A stretch of 24,958 nucleotides of DNA from Longimonas sp046498435 (GTDB taxonomy: Bacteria > Bacteroidota > Rhodothermia > Rhodothermales > Salinibacteraceae): assembly GCF_046498435.1 (NCBI RefSeq), contig NZ_JAWOAR010000357.1:1-24958 (forward strand). Reading direction: 5' to 3'. The notes under the pieces were generated by a model, which saw only the letters and a program-made list of their open reading frames with translations, was not told the origin of the DNA and did not search any database. Made by a program: the position numbers and the translations under genes. Of this stretch, positions 8,928-18,253 are shown piece after piece. Every line of letters starts with the position of its first letter. Position 1 is the first letter of the stretch.

Positions 8928-9695
8928 ATGACTGCTTCGTCTTCTGATTTGCGTTCCCCCACGATCGTAACACCGCGCGAGGCCGATGTCGTTGACGGCA
9001 CGGACGTTCGCTTCGAATGGGAGCCCGTTGAGGGAGCCGATCACTACATCCTGCAAGTGGCTGAATCGGCGCGATTCGACACCATTGTCCTCGAAGAGAA
9101 CGTGGGTAGCCACACGTCGGTCGGCATTGCCGACTTCTTTCCCACCGATGAGCGTACGTTCTTCTGGCGCGTTCTTTCAGGGGCGGGCGACACAGTCAGC
9201 GAAAGTGGACGCGTAGAAAGCTTTGTGGCTGCCGATGCCGAGGCAGCAGAAGCATATGGGGGGCTGCCAGAGCAAGAAGAGGATATGGGGCCAGCGTTCG
9301 AGTTGGTGCGCTCCTCAAAAGAAGAAGTTCCGGCACGTGTAATTACGCCCGATGCGCGGTTGGAGCGTGAGAAAGAGATCGGCGTGGCCGAGGAAGGAAT
9401 CGCGACAGGGCAGATTGCAGGAATTGCGTTTTCGATCATCGTAGTAATTGCAGTTGCGGTGGTTGTGCTCTTTGCGTGGACTAATGTAGAGCGGCAGCAG
9501 GCGCGTTCTACAGCAACAAGTGCGCAAGAATCCGCTGCACAAGAAACAAACGACGATGGGCGCCGACAGATTTCGGAGTATGCAGTTGTTGATGAAGAGG
9601 ACGGCACCTACCGTATCCCCATTGACCGTGCTATAGATTTAGTTGTAGACGATTATAACGCAGAAGAAGCGGGTAGCGAAGACGGGGAGGAATAG
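8928..9695 (+). CDS. Single-pass membrane protein with fibronectin-III-like domain, within the ACIII-caa3 cluster
   Basis: From ATG 8928 (an in-frame TTG at 8916 is weaker) the product is 255 aa. Residues of about 10-105 form a beta-rich domain with hallmarks of a fibronectin-III-like fold: an early TIVTPREADVV strand, RFEWEPVEGADHYILQV, and a late FFWRVLSGAG strand. An acidic linker follows, then one membrane helix near 165-188, then a polar segment and a final motif YRIPIDRAIDLVVDDY. I recall similar RIPIDRAM endings in proteins coded near ACIII or SCO genes, but could not check this. No signal peptide is seen, so topology is uncertain. Its place between actF and the SCO gene suggests an assembly, docking or structural role. 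Function is unknown. Confidence 0.8.
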   Translation: MTASSSDLRSPTIVTPREADVVDGTDVRFEWEPVEGADHYILQVAESARFDTIVLEENVGSHTSVGIADFFPTDERTFFWRVLSGAGDTVSESGRVESFVAADAEAAEAYGGLPEQEEDMGPAFELVRSSKEEVPARVITPDARLEREKEIGVAEEGIATGQIAGIAFSIIVVIAVAVVVLFAWTNVERQQARSTATSAQESAAQETNDDGRRQISEYAVVDEEDGTYRIPIDRAIDLVVDDYNAEEAGSEDGEE

Positions 9696-9802
9696 CCGCA
9701 TATGGACGCTGATTATCAAATTTTGACTCCGCTATGATCGTGTGGTGAAGCCGTTTTGAACAATGCAACCCGGGCGTAACGTGCTCGTATGGATGATTCC
9801 GA

Positions 9803-10702
9803 ATGGCTATTCTGCACCGTATCCGAACTGTCATGCGCATGCCTATACGCCGCAATCTGTTGTTCGGCGTGTTGGCTGTTCTCCTAATTGGAGGGGGAGT
9901 CGCGAATCCCGCCGATGCGCAGCGCACCGGCCAGCAGCGCGCCGAGTACGAAGGAGTAGGAATCGATCGCAAACACGGCGATACCGTTCCTCACGACCTC
10001 ACATTTACTGACCATACTGGCGCCGAGGTTACCCTGGGCGAGTACTTTGACGGGGATCGCCCGGTGCTGTTAAACCTGGTATATCACGACTGTCCCATGC
10101 TGTGCGGGCTCCTACTGAATGGGGTTACAACCACCATGGGCAACCTCGACTGGACACCGGGCGATGAGTATACGGTCTTAACTGTAAGCTTCAACCCGCG
10201 CGAGTCGCATGAACTGGCTGCCGAGCAGCGGGAGCGTTACCTGAACCAGCTGGATCGGCCCGGGGCTTCGGACGGATGGCACTTTCTGACCGGCGATGCT
10301 GAAAACATCGATGCGTTGACGGATGCGGTCGGTTTCAACCTCCGATGGATTGAGTCAAAGCAAGAGTACGCGCATCCAACGACGTACGTATTCTTGAGTG
10401 GAAACGGCATGGTGTCGCAGTACATCCATGGGATGGAATTGCCGCGCAGCGATACGCGCAAAGCACTGGTTGAGGCGTCCGATGGGCAGGTAGGATCGCC
10501 CGTTGATCTGGTGCTGCTCTATTGTTTTCAGTTTGACCCAAACGAAAATACATACACCGCCGATGCCTTTAACCTGATGAAAGCGGCCTCTGTATTGACA
10601 GTGCTCGTGCTGGGTGGTATGCTGTACGTGTTCTGGCGCCGCGAAAGTGAACAGTTGAACGACCAATTGAGCGAAGGGCCGTCCTTCCCTCCACAAACAT
10701 AA
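9803..10702 (+). CDS. SCO1/SenC-type copper chaperone for CuA assembly
   Basis: This 299-aa protein has a basic N-terminus and signal sequence or anchor (about residues 14-40, ending ADAQ). A thioredoxin-fold SCO domain follows, with the copper ligands CPMLC (Cys97, Cys101) and His191 in the YAHPTTYVF segment. A C-terminal membrane helix lies near 262-282, so the domain is held at the outer face of the membrane. SCO proteins deliver copper to, or reduce cysteines of, the CuA site of oxidase subunit II, and coxB is the next gene, 91 bp on. In-frame Met11 or Met13 are possible alternative starts that give a more compact signal peptide. Confidence 0.93.
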   Translation: MAILHRIRTVMRMPIRRNLLFGVLAVLLIGGGVANPADAQRTGQQRAEYEGVGIDRKHGDTVPHDLTFTDHTGAEVTLGEYFDGDRPVLLNLVYHDCPMLCGLLLNGVTTTMGNLDWTPGDEYTVLTVSFNPRESHELAAEQRERYLNQLDRPGASDGWHFLTGDAENIDALTDAVGFNLRWIESKQEYAHPTTYVFLSGNGMVSQYIHGMELPRSDTRKALVEASDGQVGSPVDLVLLYCFQFDPNENTYTADAFNLMKAASVLTVLVLGGMLYVFWRRESEQLNDQLSEGPSFPPQT

Positions 10703-10793
10703 CGCATCCCCCCAGCCTCTGCGTACCCACAACGTCTTTGTTTGGGCCGCATGAGGTCTTCTTCCCACTCACACAATTAGTGTCTTCGTTATC

Positions 10794-11744
10794 ATGAATG
10801 ACTCCGGCACGTTCTGGCTTCCCGAAGCTGCCTCGACGGTGGCTGCCGAGGTCGATGGCCTGTTCTATTTCGTCTATTGGGCCAGCGCCATCATTTTTGT
10901 AGGGGTGGTGGCTGCAATGATCTACTTCGCATACAAATATCGCCGCCGCGATCCGAACGACCGGCCCGAACCGGTCAAGGAAAGCCGCCTCCTGGAAATC
11001 TCCTGGATTGTGGTGCCAACGATTTTGGTGCTCCTGGTCTTTACCTGGGGCTTCCAAACCTTCGTAACGTTACAGACGGCTCCGCCCAATGCGTATGAGA
11101 TCCAAGGACAAGCCTACTCCTATGGATGGAGCTTTGAGTATCCGGAAGGAGCCCAAACGACCGATGAACTGTATATTCCGGCAGATCGTCCGGTGCAGGT
11201 TCGCTTGAGCAGTCGGGAGGGCGATGTGCTGCATAGCTTTTTCCTCCCGCAGTTTCGGGTGAAGCAAGATGTTCTGCCCAATCGGTACACATCGGTCTGG
11301 TTTGAGGCGAACGAGCCAGGCACCTATGAACTCTTCTGTACGGAGTATTGCGGCACGGGGCATTCCCAAATGCTTGGCGAAGTCAACGTCCTTCCGCAAG
11401 ACGAATTTGACGAGTGGATGGAAGAGGCAGGCGGGGTTGACGAAGACGAACTCTCGCTGGTCGAGCTTGGTGAGGTCCAGTACGAGCGTAACGGCTGCCA
11501 GGGATGTCACAGCCTTGACGGATCGGACGGAGCTGGTCCTACGTTTCAGGGGCTGTACGAAAGCAACCGCGACTTTGCAGATGCCTCATCGACCGAAGCA
11601 GACGAGAACTACCTCCGCGAATCGATTGTCGAGCCCGATGCAAAGATCGTAGAGGGCTATCGGTCGGGCATTATGCCCTCGTTTGCGCAACTGTCAGAGC
11701 GTGAAGTGACGGCGCTCATTGAGTTCATCAAAGAGCAGGACTAA
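10794..11744 (+). CDS. coxB: caa3 oxidase subunit II with CuA site and fused cytochrome c domain
   Basis: This is a 316-aa protein. Two membrane helices (about 23-46 and 70-91) are followed by a cupredoxin domain with the full CuA ligand set: His147, Cys182, Glu184, Cys186, His190 and Met193 in FCTEYCGTGHSQM. A C-terminal cytochrome c domain (about 225-316) carries CQGCH at 235-239, with Met294 in SGIMPSF as the likely axial ligand. The fused haem domain makes this a caa3-type oxidase, so electrons can arrive from ACIII cytochromes without a separate soluble carrier. It lies 54 bp before coxA, in the usual order. Confidence 0.96.
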   Translation: MNDSGTFWLPEAASTVAAEVDGLFYFVYWASAIIFVGVVAAMIYFAYKYRRRDPNDRPEPVKESRLLEISWIVVPTILVLLVFTWGFQTFVTLQTAPPNAYEIQGQAYSYGWSFEYPEGAQTTDELYIPADRPVQVRLSSREGDVLHSFFLPQFRVKQDVLPNRYTSVWFEANEPGTYELFCTEYCGTGHSQMLGEVNVLPQDEFDEWMEEAGGVDEDELSLVELGEVQYERNGCQGCHSLDGSDGAGPTFQGLYESNRDFADASSTEADENYLRESIVEPDAKIVEGYRSGIMPSFAQLSEREVTALIEFIKEQD

Positions 11745-11798
11745 GCAGGCGTCGATTGCGCCTCTCGGATCCCTTTCCATCGAAGAACGCGACACATT

Positions 11799-13535
<1,737 letters not shown>

Positions 13536-13600
13536 ACGTCCTGAACGGGGCTCCACGCGGACGCCTTGTGCTCTTTTATCTTCCACGATTTACGTAGCCC

Positions 13601-14299
13601 ATGTCGACTGAAAACGCCCCGGCAACCACCGAATCGGTCGAGACCGAACACGACCACCATCCGCCGCATCTGCAGCACCACTTTGTCTCGTCGGAGCAGC
13701 AGTTCGACTCGGCAAAGCTGGGGATGTGGCTATTCCTGATCACCGAGATTTTGCTATTCTCGGCGCTTTTCGTGGCGTATGCCGTCTACCGGAACTGGAA
13801 TCCAGTTGCTTTTGTGGAGGCCAGTAGTACGCTCGATTGGGTAATGGGCTCGGTAAACACCGTCGTGCTGCTTACTTCGTCGCTCACGGTCGCGCTGTCG
13901 ATTCACTTCATCCAGAAGAACGAAAAGCAAAAGACAGTGCTCAGCTTGTTGGCCACCCTGGTCTTAGCTGGGGGATTCCTGGTCATTAAGTATTTTGAGT
14001 ACACAGCCAAGTTCAAGTACGGTATCTTTCCAGGTGAGGCATTCGACCCCACAGGAAGCTACGAGTATCTGGCGGCGATTCCGTATGCGTCACAGTTCTT
14101 CAGTATCTACTTTGTGATGACCGGCATCCACGGCGTGCACGTGGTCATTGGCATGGGACTGATTGGCTGGATGGCGTGGCGCGCTCACCGCGGCCACTTC
14201 AGCGACGAGTGGTACACACCTGTTGAGCTTACGGGACTGTACTGGCACATTGTGGACATCATCTGGATTTTCCTCTTCCCACTATTGTATCTCGTGTAG
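13601..14299 (+). CDS. coxC: caa3 oxidase subunit III
   Basis: This 232-aa membrane protein has about five hydrophobic helices, fewer than the seven of mitochondrial subunit III and usual for bacterial caa3 or quinol oxidases. A His-rich N-terminal tail (HDHHPPHLQHH, residues 17-27) precedes the first helix. Family motifs include LGMWLFLITEILLFS, TGIHGVHVVIG near the middle and GLYWHIVDIIWIFLFPLLY at the C-terminus. Subunit III stabilises the oxidase and supports its proton uptake. It lies 65 bp after coxA. Whether the His-rich tail binds metal is only a guess. Confidence 0.95.
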   Translation: MSTENAPATTESVETEHDHHPPHLQHHFVSSEQQFDSAKLGMWLFLITEILLFSALFVAYAVYRNWNPVAFVEASSTLDWVMGSVNTVVLLTSSLTVALSIHFIQKNEKQKTVLSLLATLVLAGGFLVIKYFEYTAKFKYGIFPGEAFDPTGSYEYLAAIPYASQFFSIYFVMTGIHGVHVVIGMGLIGWMAWRAHRGHFSDEWYTPVELTGLYWHIVDIIWIFLFPLLYLV

Positions 14300-14387
14300 C
14301 GCGCACATTTTATGGAGCCCGGAACGGCTGTATAGAACGCGTCATTTTGCCGGATCCCCTGTACCGAAGAAACTCAAGTTTACATCC

Positions 14388-14810
14388 ATGGCCCACGAAA
14401 CCGACGACCACGCTGCCCACGGTCACCACATTATCCCGATTTCTACCCTGATGACGGTGTTCATTGCCCTCCTGGCGCTCACTGGCATTACGGTAGGTTT
14501 GTCCCCCTTCGACTTAGGGATGTTCGAAATTCCGGTAGCACTTGGCTTGGCTACAGCCAAAGCAACACTTGTCGTCATGATCTTCATGGCGCTGAAGTAC
14601 GACAACCCGGTTAACACATTAACGTTTAGCGTCGGGGTGCTTTTTGTAGCTGTCTTTCTTGCATTCACCTTGCTCGATACGGCATTCCGAGGCGATATGG
14701 ATAACGTAGATCCTTTAACAGTGGATGAGCGTGAGCGTCTCAATGAGCAGCTACAAGAGTCTGATGTGGATCCAGAAGATCTGCAAGTTGCACCTGGAGA
14801 TATGCAGTGA
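14388..14810 (+). CDS. coxD: caa3 oxidase subunit IV
   Basis: From ATG 14388 the product is 140 aa. It has a His-rich start (MAHETDDHAAHGHH), three membrane helices (about 17-37, 46-68 and 75-97) and a 40-residue acidic C-terminal tail. This is the prokaryotic cytochrome c oxidase subunit IV layout. The same frame stays open upstream to 14163, but that part overlaps coxC and shows no family features, so I took the internal ATG. The last codons lie in a 15-bp unit that is repeated after the stop. It appears to be the last gene of the main respiratory transcript. Confidence 0.9.
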   Translation: MAHETDDHAAHGHHIIPISTLMTVFIALLALTGITVGLSPFDLGMFEIPVALGLATAKATLVVMIFMALKYDNPVNTLTFSVGVLFVAVFLAFTLLDTAFRGDMDNVDPLTVDERERLNEQLQESDVDPEDLQVAPGDMQ

Positions 14811-14844
14811 AGAAATGTGCAGTGAAGGAATATGCAGCGATTAG
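14800..14844 (+). repeat. Three 15-bp tandem units across the coxD stop codon
   Basis: Units at 14800-14814 (ATATGCAGTGAAGAA), 14815-14829 (ATGTGCAGTGAAGGA) and 14830-14844 (ATATGCAGCGATTAG) are imperfect copies. The first includes the coxD stop, and the second repeats the CAG-TGA stop context. It looks like a small slippage expansion. Confidence 0.7.
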
Positions 14845-14993
14845 AAGTTGCGTGCTGGCGTCTTCGTGAAGTGACGATGTAACGGAGGAGGGGTCTGGAT
14901 ACAAATCGATGCGCCGAGAAGCGCTCTTTGTGTGTGCCAAACGCAACAATCTTGATGCGCACGGGCAAGGAGTTGCTAACGGGCTATGTGCTT

Positions 14994-15017
14994 CGAATCT
15001 TCAAGCCTCAAGATTCG
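14994..15017 (+). terminator. Hairpin downstream of coxD, possible terminator
   Basis: CGAATCTT (14994-15001) and AAGATTCG (15010-15017) pair perfectly around an 8-base loop, about 185 bases after the coxD stop. The following bases (TCTATAC) are only weakly T-rich, so a terminator role is uncertain. RNA processing or an operator are alternatives. Confidence 0.3.
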
Positions 15018-15138
15018 TCTATACAGGACCCAGGGTGTCATGCATCCCTCCAAGCCCTCCACGGTTGGGCGTGCATCTACTCTTGTAGTGCGCGCGGACA
15101 CGCAGTTCGTGTTGCATGCATGATGAGGGGGCATGTAC

Positions 15139-15158
15139 GGCTCTTGCCCGGAAGAGCC
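15139..15158 (+). terminator. GC-rich hairpin followed by short T pair
   Basis: GGCTCTT (15139-15145) pairs with AAGAGCC (15152-15158) around the 6-base loop GCCCGG, followed by TTCGATT. It is a compact strong stem but lacks a real T-tract. It could be a weak intrinsic terminator before the small gene at 15308. Confidence 0.3.
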
Positions 15159-15176
15159 TTCGATTATGAGAAAAGG

Positions 15177-15201
15177 TGGCATGGTATACAAGGCCATGCC
15201 A
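15177..15201. promoter_or_regulatory. 8-bp inverted repeat upstream of the small membrane gene
   Basis: TGGCATGG (15177-15184) and CCATGCCA (15194-15201) are perfect inverted repeats separated by 9 bases, about 105 bases before the ATG at 15308. The spacing suits either an RNA hairpin or a dimeric operator. No T-run follows. Confidence 0.3.
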
Positions 15202-15307
15202 CACTACACTACCGAATCACCAATGCCTTTGCATACAACCCCTTTACTCAGTGCACCTGCACTGATGCCGTTGAACGCGCCCGTGTCAAGCCAATCTTGC
15301 TGTTGCC

Positions 15308-15613
15308 ATGCATGTGCTCTTCATTACCCTTGTTGGTCCTGTTCTCTTCTTTTTGCTGACGTGGGTAGTGGCAACGGCATATCGGTTGTATTTCCCGGAA
15401 GAGCCCGTCGCCTTTGAACGAGATCCGGTCGTGCTCCGTGAGCAGCGCCTACGCAAGACGAAAAGTATGCCTGTGGGCGTCCGCGAGATTCGGGAAGATC
15501 AGCGGCGCAATCAGTATCTCGGCAAATCATCGCCCGATTATTACTACGCCTGGGGCGACTCTGACGGCTTCCCCGACCTCTGGCGCGACAATGTCTGGAT
15601 GCGTCGCAACTAA
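15308..15613 (+). CDS. Small single-pass membrane protein, unknown function
   Basis: This is a 101-aa product. Residues 4-26 form one hydrophobic helix (LFITLVGPVLFFLLTWVVATA). The rest is a strongly charged region rich in Arg and Glu, ending in an aromatic stretch (YYYAWGDSDGFPDLW, about 78-92). The clear membrane-plus-cytosolic design and the conserved-looking aromatic tail argue for a real gene. It starts at an ATG after a hairpin-rich gap behind coxD and is on the same strand, so it could be an accessory of the respiratory cluster or an independent gene. I do not recognise the family. Confidence 0.65.
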   Translation: MHVLFITLVGPVLFFLLTWVVATAYRLYFPEEPVAFERDPVVLREQRLRKTKSMPVGVREIREDQRRNQYLGKSSPDYYYAWGDSDGFPDLWRDNVWMRRN

Positions 15614-15738
15614 ACACGCCTTTACTGCTTTCGATGGGGGCGATCCGTCTCCCCTTAGCCGTGTTCTTCTGGCTTGTTCTTTTAGATTGAGGCCTCACAC
15701 GGCTCCTCGTTGGCTCTTTCTGTTAATACCCTGCCCGA

Positions 15739-16698
15739 ATGAAAGTCACTGAACATCTTGACCGTGCGTCTAACCCGCTGATCTCGTACGAAATCATCCC
15801 CCCCAAGCGTGGTGGGTCAGCTGAACAGATGCTGGATGTGGTGGAGCAGCTGATGCCCTACGACCCGCCTTTCATTGACGTAACAAGCCATTCGGCAGAG
15901 GTGTCATACAAGCCAATGGAGGATGGTACATGGAAGCGTTGTGTAAAGCGCAAACGTCCCGGCACACTGGGGCTTTGTGCGGCCATTGAGGCACGCTACG
16001 GGATCGACACGGTGCCGCATATCTTGTGCCGTGGGTTTACACGGGAGGAAACAGAAGATGCGCTCATCGAACTGAACTATTTGGGCATCGACAATGTGCT
16101 CGCCATCCGAGGCGACGACAAGGGCGTTCAGAAAGATCTTCCGCCCGATCGCTCACGCAACGAGTATGCGGTTGACCTTGTGGAGCAGATCACCGCGATG
16201 AACCAGGGGGATTACCTCGAGGATCTAATGGATGCGGAGCCCACCAACTTTTGCATTGGGGTGGGTGGATATCCGGAAAAGCATTTCCAGGCTCCGAACA
16301 TGGCATGGGACATCATGCGTCTCAAGCAGAAAGTGGATGCGGGAGCCAATTATGTCGTGACGCAGATGTTCTTCGACAACGCGTACTACTTTGACTTTGT
16401 AGAGCAATGCCGCAGTGTAGGCATCGAGGTGCCCATCATTCCCGGCATCAAAATTATTACACGCAAGCGTCATCTGCGGTCGTTGCCATCGTACTTTCAT
16501 ACGGATATCCCTGAAGAACTCGCGGCTGAAATTGCAGCAGCTGACTCGGATGAAGAGGTCGAGCACCTGGGAATTGAGTGGGCGATCCAGCAGTCTGAAG
16601 AACTACTTGCTTCAGGAGTACCCTGTCTACACTTTTATATCATGTCGAGTGCGAGAACCGTTAAACAGGTCGTGGAGCCGCTACGAGAAATGGCCTAA
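15739..16698 (+). CDS. metF: Methylenetetrahydrofolate reductase
   Basis: This 319-aa protein is a single-domain MetF (TIM barrel, FAD-dependent). It would reduce 5,10-methylene-THF to 5-methyl-THF for methionine synthesis in the cytoplasm. Visible family motifs are SYEIIPPKRGG (Glu18 is the likely catalytic acid), DNVLAIRGDD for flavin and substrate binding, FCIGVGGYPEKH, YVVTQMFFDN, VPIIPGIK and PCLHFYIMSS near the C-terminus. The length is close to the bacterial norm of about 300. It lies 126 bp after the small membrane gene. A weak GGGG/CCCC stem in that gap might end upstream transcription. It points towards hpf. Confidence 0.95.
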   Translation: MKVTEHLDRASNPLISYEIIPPKRGGSAEQMLDVVEQLMPYDPPFIDVTSHSAEVSYKPMEDGTWKRCVKRKRPGTLGLCAAIEARYGIDTVPHILCRGFTREETEDALIELNYLGIDNVLAIRGDDKGVQKDLPPDRSRNEYAVDLVEQITAMNQGDYLEDLMDAEPTNFCIGVGGYPEKHFQAPNMAWDIMRLKQKVDAGANYVVTQMFFDNAYYFDFVEQCRSVGIEVPIIPGIKIITRKRHLRSLPSYFHTDIPEELAAEIAAADSDEEVEHLGIEWAIQQSEELLASGVPCLHFYIMSSARTVKQVVEPLREMA

Positions 16699-17151
16699 CG
16701 AGACAGAATGAGGGTAGGACATAGTGAAAGGATTGCCGGATGCGGACGTCTCCAGCAGCAGTGGCGGGGAGGCGAACAGAGGACCGTTCGCCGCTCCAGT
16801 CCACTTTAGCAGCAGAGCTATCACACCAAAGTTGGCTGCAACATTGCGGTGAGGGCGTACGCAGTTGGGGCTTCTCATGTCATCTCGTCGTGGGAGACCG
16901 TCCCGCTCTTCGCGCAGGACATAGATATTTTTCATTCACTCCGCGATCCCTCCATACACCAACGAAGCATACTGAGTTGGGTATCATACCACGCCTCACA
17001 GAAAGCAGTGCGCCCAGACGAAATAGGCTCGTCTGGGCGTACCGCGCTGTTGGACGAAGTCGGAAGAAAGGGGCAGAAAAAGCGTGGCCGGGTCGGCGTG
17101 GTGCCGAGACAATTGAGCAGACATCAATAGGGCAGTCAGCGCAAGCTCAGG
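16699..17151. other. Gap between convergent metF and hpf
   Basis: No credible gene is seen; frames at 16740-17276 (plus) and 16681-16935 (minus) lack protein-like features. A 7-bp perfect stem (GGCGAAC 16771-16777 with GTTCGCC 16786-16792) lies about 70 bases after the metF stop. A stronger 11-bp stem at 17011-17039 is listed separately. Confidence 0.55.
17011..17039. terminator. Strong hairpin between convergent genes, likely bidirectional terminator
   Basis: CGCCCAGACGA (17011-17021) and TCGTCTGGGCG (17029-17039) pair perfectly over 11 bp with a 7-base loop. It sits between metF (plus) and hpf (minus), where a shared terminator is expected. Neither side has a good T-tract, so it may work with Rho or protect 3' ends. 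Confidence 0.45.
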
Positions 17152-17466
17152 TTATCGGTGCGCATCTTTATCCTTGCGGCGTAGCTGGGCTTTGTACTTC
17201 TCCAGCTGGCGCCGAAGTTGATCAACACAGTCTTTGGCCGCATCTTCGTGGTTGCTGGCTTCCCCCGTGGCCGTGAGCCGCTTCTGGTAGACATCGAGGC
17301 GGGCCTCAACAGTCTTTTCCTCGGCGGGACTGTTGTTCTTGCTTAGAATAACTTCAGCGTTGATGATGCCGTCGTAGTAGCGTTCGAGCTTTTGAAGGCG
17401 CTCTTCAACGCGCGATTGCACTTGAGGCGATACCGTAACGTGGCGAGTGGTCAGTTGGAGGTTCAT
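17152..17466 (-). CDS. hpf: Ribosome hibernation promoting factor (short HPF/RaiA family)
   Basis: This 104-aa protein starts at the ATG giving MNLQLTTRHVTVSPQV; an in-frame TTG three codons earlier is less likely. The beta-alpha-beta-beta-beta-alpha fold of the HPF/YfiA family is recognisable: the VQSRVEERLQKLERYY helix, the AEVILSKNN strand, the TVEARLDVYQKRLTA strands, and a second helix with DAAKDCVDQLRRQLEKY. It lacks the C-terminal dimerisation domain of long HPF, so it belongs to the short class. It binds the 30S mRNA and tRNA channel in stationary phase. The C-terminal tail is very basic. Its 5' side contains a dense set of inverted repeats. Confidence 0.9.
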   Translation of the reverse strand: MNLQLTTRHVTVSPQVQSRVEERLQKLERYYDGIINAEVILSKNNSPAEEKTVEARLDVYQKRLTATGEASNHEDAAKDCVDQLRRQLEKYKAQLRRKDKDAHR

Positions 17467-17806
17467 AAGGCACAACGCAGCTATGAAATCAAACAGACGA
17501 AAGCAACAACGACGTCTTTAGACCGAAGCACATCCCTGGAATGCATTTCCAATCCCCCAAAATGCATCGAATGCCGGGAGGGCATTCCAGCCAAGTACGC
17601 TGCCGCGCTGTAGAGTGCGGAACGACCCATGCAAGGCCCGTAATGCCCACGGCAGTGAAGCTGTAGGACAGTCCGTTGTCGTGCGTATCGGACACGCACA
17701 GGCGGGGGAAGTGTTGCAGACGAAAGCGTTAGGAGCCGCCTACAAAGAGGGATGAAACGATCCGAAGCTGGAACTCCACGTTCAGGTGCACAGTCAACCC
17801 GTATTG
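17467..17806. other. Gap between hpf and ybeY with clustered inverted repeats
   Basis: This 340-bp stretch shows no gene. It holds a nested inverted-repeat cluster at 17536-17590 (listed separately) and a small GTGCGT/ACGCAC stem at 17681-17699. Since hpf and ybeY are both on the minus strand, it must carry the hpf promoter or a ybeY-hpf leader. I found no full TAnnTTTG match. Confidence 0.5.
17536..17590. promoter_or_regulatory. Nested inverted repeats built on GAATGC/GCATTC
   Basis: The outer arms CTGGAATGC (17536-17544) and GCATTCCAG (17582-17590) are perfect complements. Inside are TGCATTT (17542-17548) with AAATGCA (17560-17566), and GAATGCC (17569-17575) with GGCATTC (17581-17587). The arms compete, so either one large or two small hairpins can form. 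It lies 70-125 bases upstream of the hpf start, suiting a regulatory site or a small repeat element. Confidence 0.45.
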
Positions 17807-18253
17807 CTATGCTGAATCACCTGTAGGCGTGGCCGTAAAGGCCTGTACGTATTGATCTTCGAGTTGGCGCATGGCGGCCTGACCAGCCTCTGTCTTGTCG
17901 GTATGACCGATGAGGTGAAGCACGCCATGCACCGCGTATCGCACAACCTCGGCCTGAACCGAGGTGTCGAATTCAGCGTGGCGCTCACGAGCGGTGTCTA
18001 CGTCTACATACACTTCGCCTTCAAGCACATTGGACTGCTCACTTAGGTTAAACGCTAACACGTCGGTGTTGTAATCGTGGTCGAGATACTCCACGTTCAG
18101 CGAGCGGATGAGTGCATGCGGGCCTAGTACGACAGTAATGGACTCGACTTGTTGCTCAGATTGTTCATCAACGACCCGAGCAAGTAGTGAGCGGAGTGTT
18201 TCTGGGTCTACTGGAAGCGTATCGAGGCCAGGGGCGTGCTCAATGGCAATCAT
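17807..18253 (-). CDS. ybeY: Endoribonuclease YbeY, rRNA maturation factor
   Basis: This 148-aa protein belongs to the UPF0054/YbeY metalloprotein family, which acts in 16S rRNA 3'-end processing and 70S quality control. Family features are SLNVEYLDHDYNTDVLAF in the middle and the metal motif HGVLHLIGHTDK. His109 and His113 are two ligands. The third position, usually His in HGxLHLxGYDH, is Asp119 here. I recall the same Asp variant (GYKDKT) in Bacteroidota homologues, so it is probably a lineage trait and not a defect. ATG 18253 gives a usual length. It is encoded upstream of hpf on the same strand, a sensible ribosome-maintenance pairing. Confidence 0.92.
   Translation of the reverse strand: MIAIEHAPGLDTLPVDPETLRSLLARVVDEQSEQQVESITVVLGPHALIRSLNVEYLDHDYNTDVLAFNLSEQSNVLEGEVYVDVDTARERHAEFDTSVQAEVVRYAVHGVLHLIGHTDKTEAGQAAMRQLEDQYVQAFTATPTGDSA

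Larger units (their letters stand above)
14811..15307. other. Gene-poor gap after coxD with three perfect hairpins
   Basis: This 497-bp stretch has no convincing gene. A frame at 14928-15359 is open for 143 codons, but its composition (many Cys and His, no domain) looks like chance. Three perfect stem-loops are visible: 14994-15017, 15139-15158 and 15177-15201 (listed separately). None has a long T-run after it. The region probably holds the end of the act-cox transcript and the start signals of the small gene at 15308. Confidence 0.55.

Noticed and set aside
14928..15359. 143-codon plus-strand frame after coxD
   Set aside because: It is Cys- and His-rich without domain or signal, crosses three hairpins and overlaps the more protein-like 15308 gene.
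16740..17276. 178-codon plus-strand frame between metF and hpf
   Set aside because: It runs through a hairpin and into hpf on the other strand; its composition is random-like.
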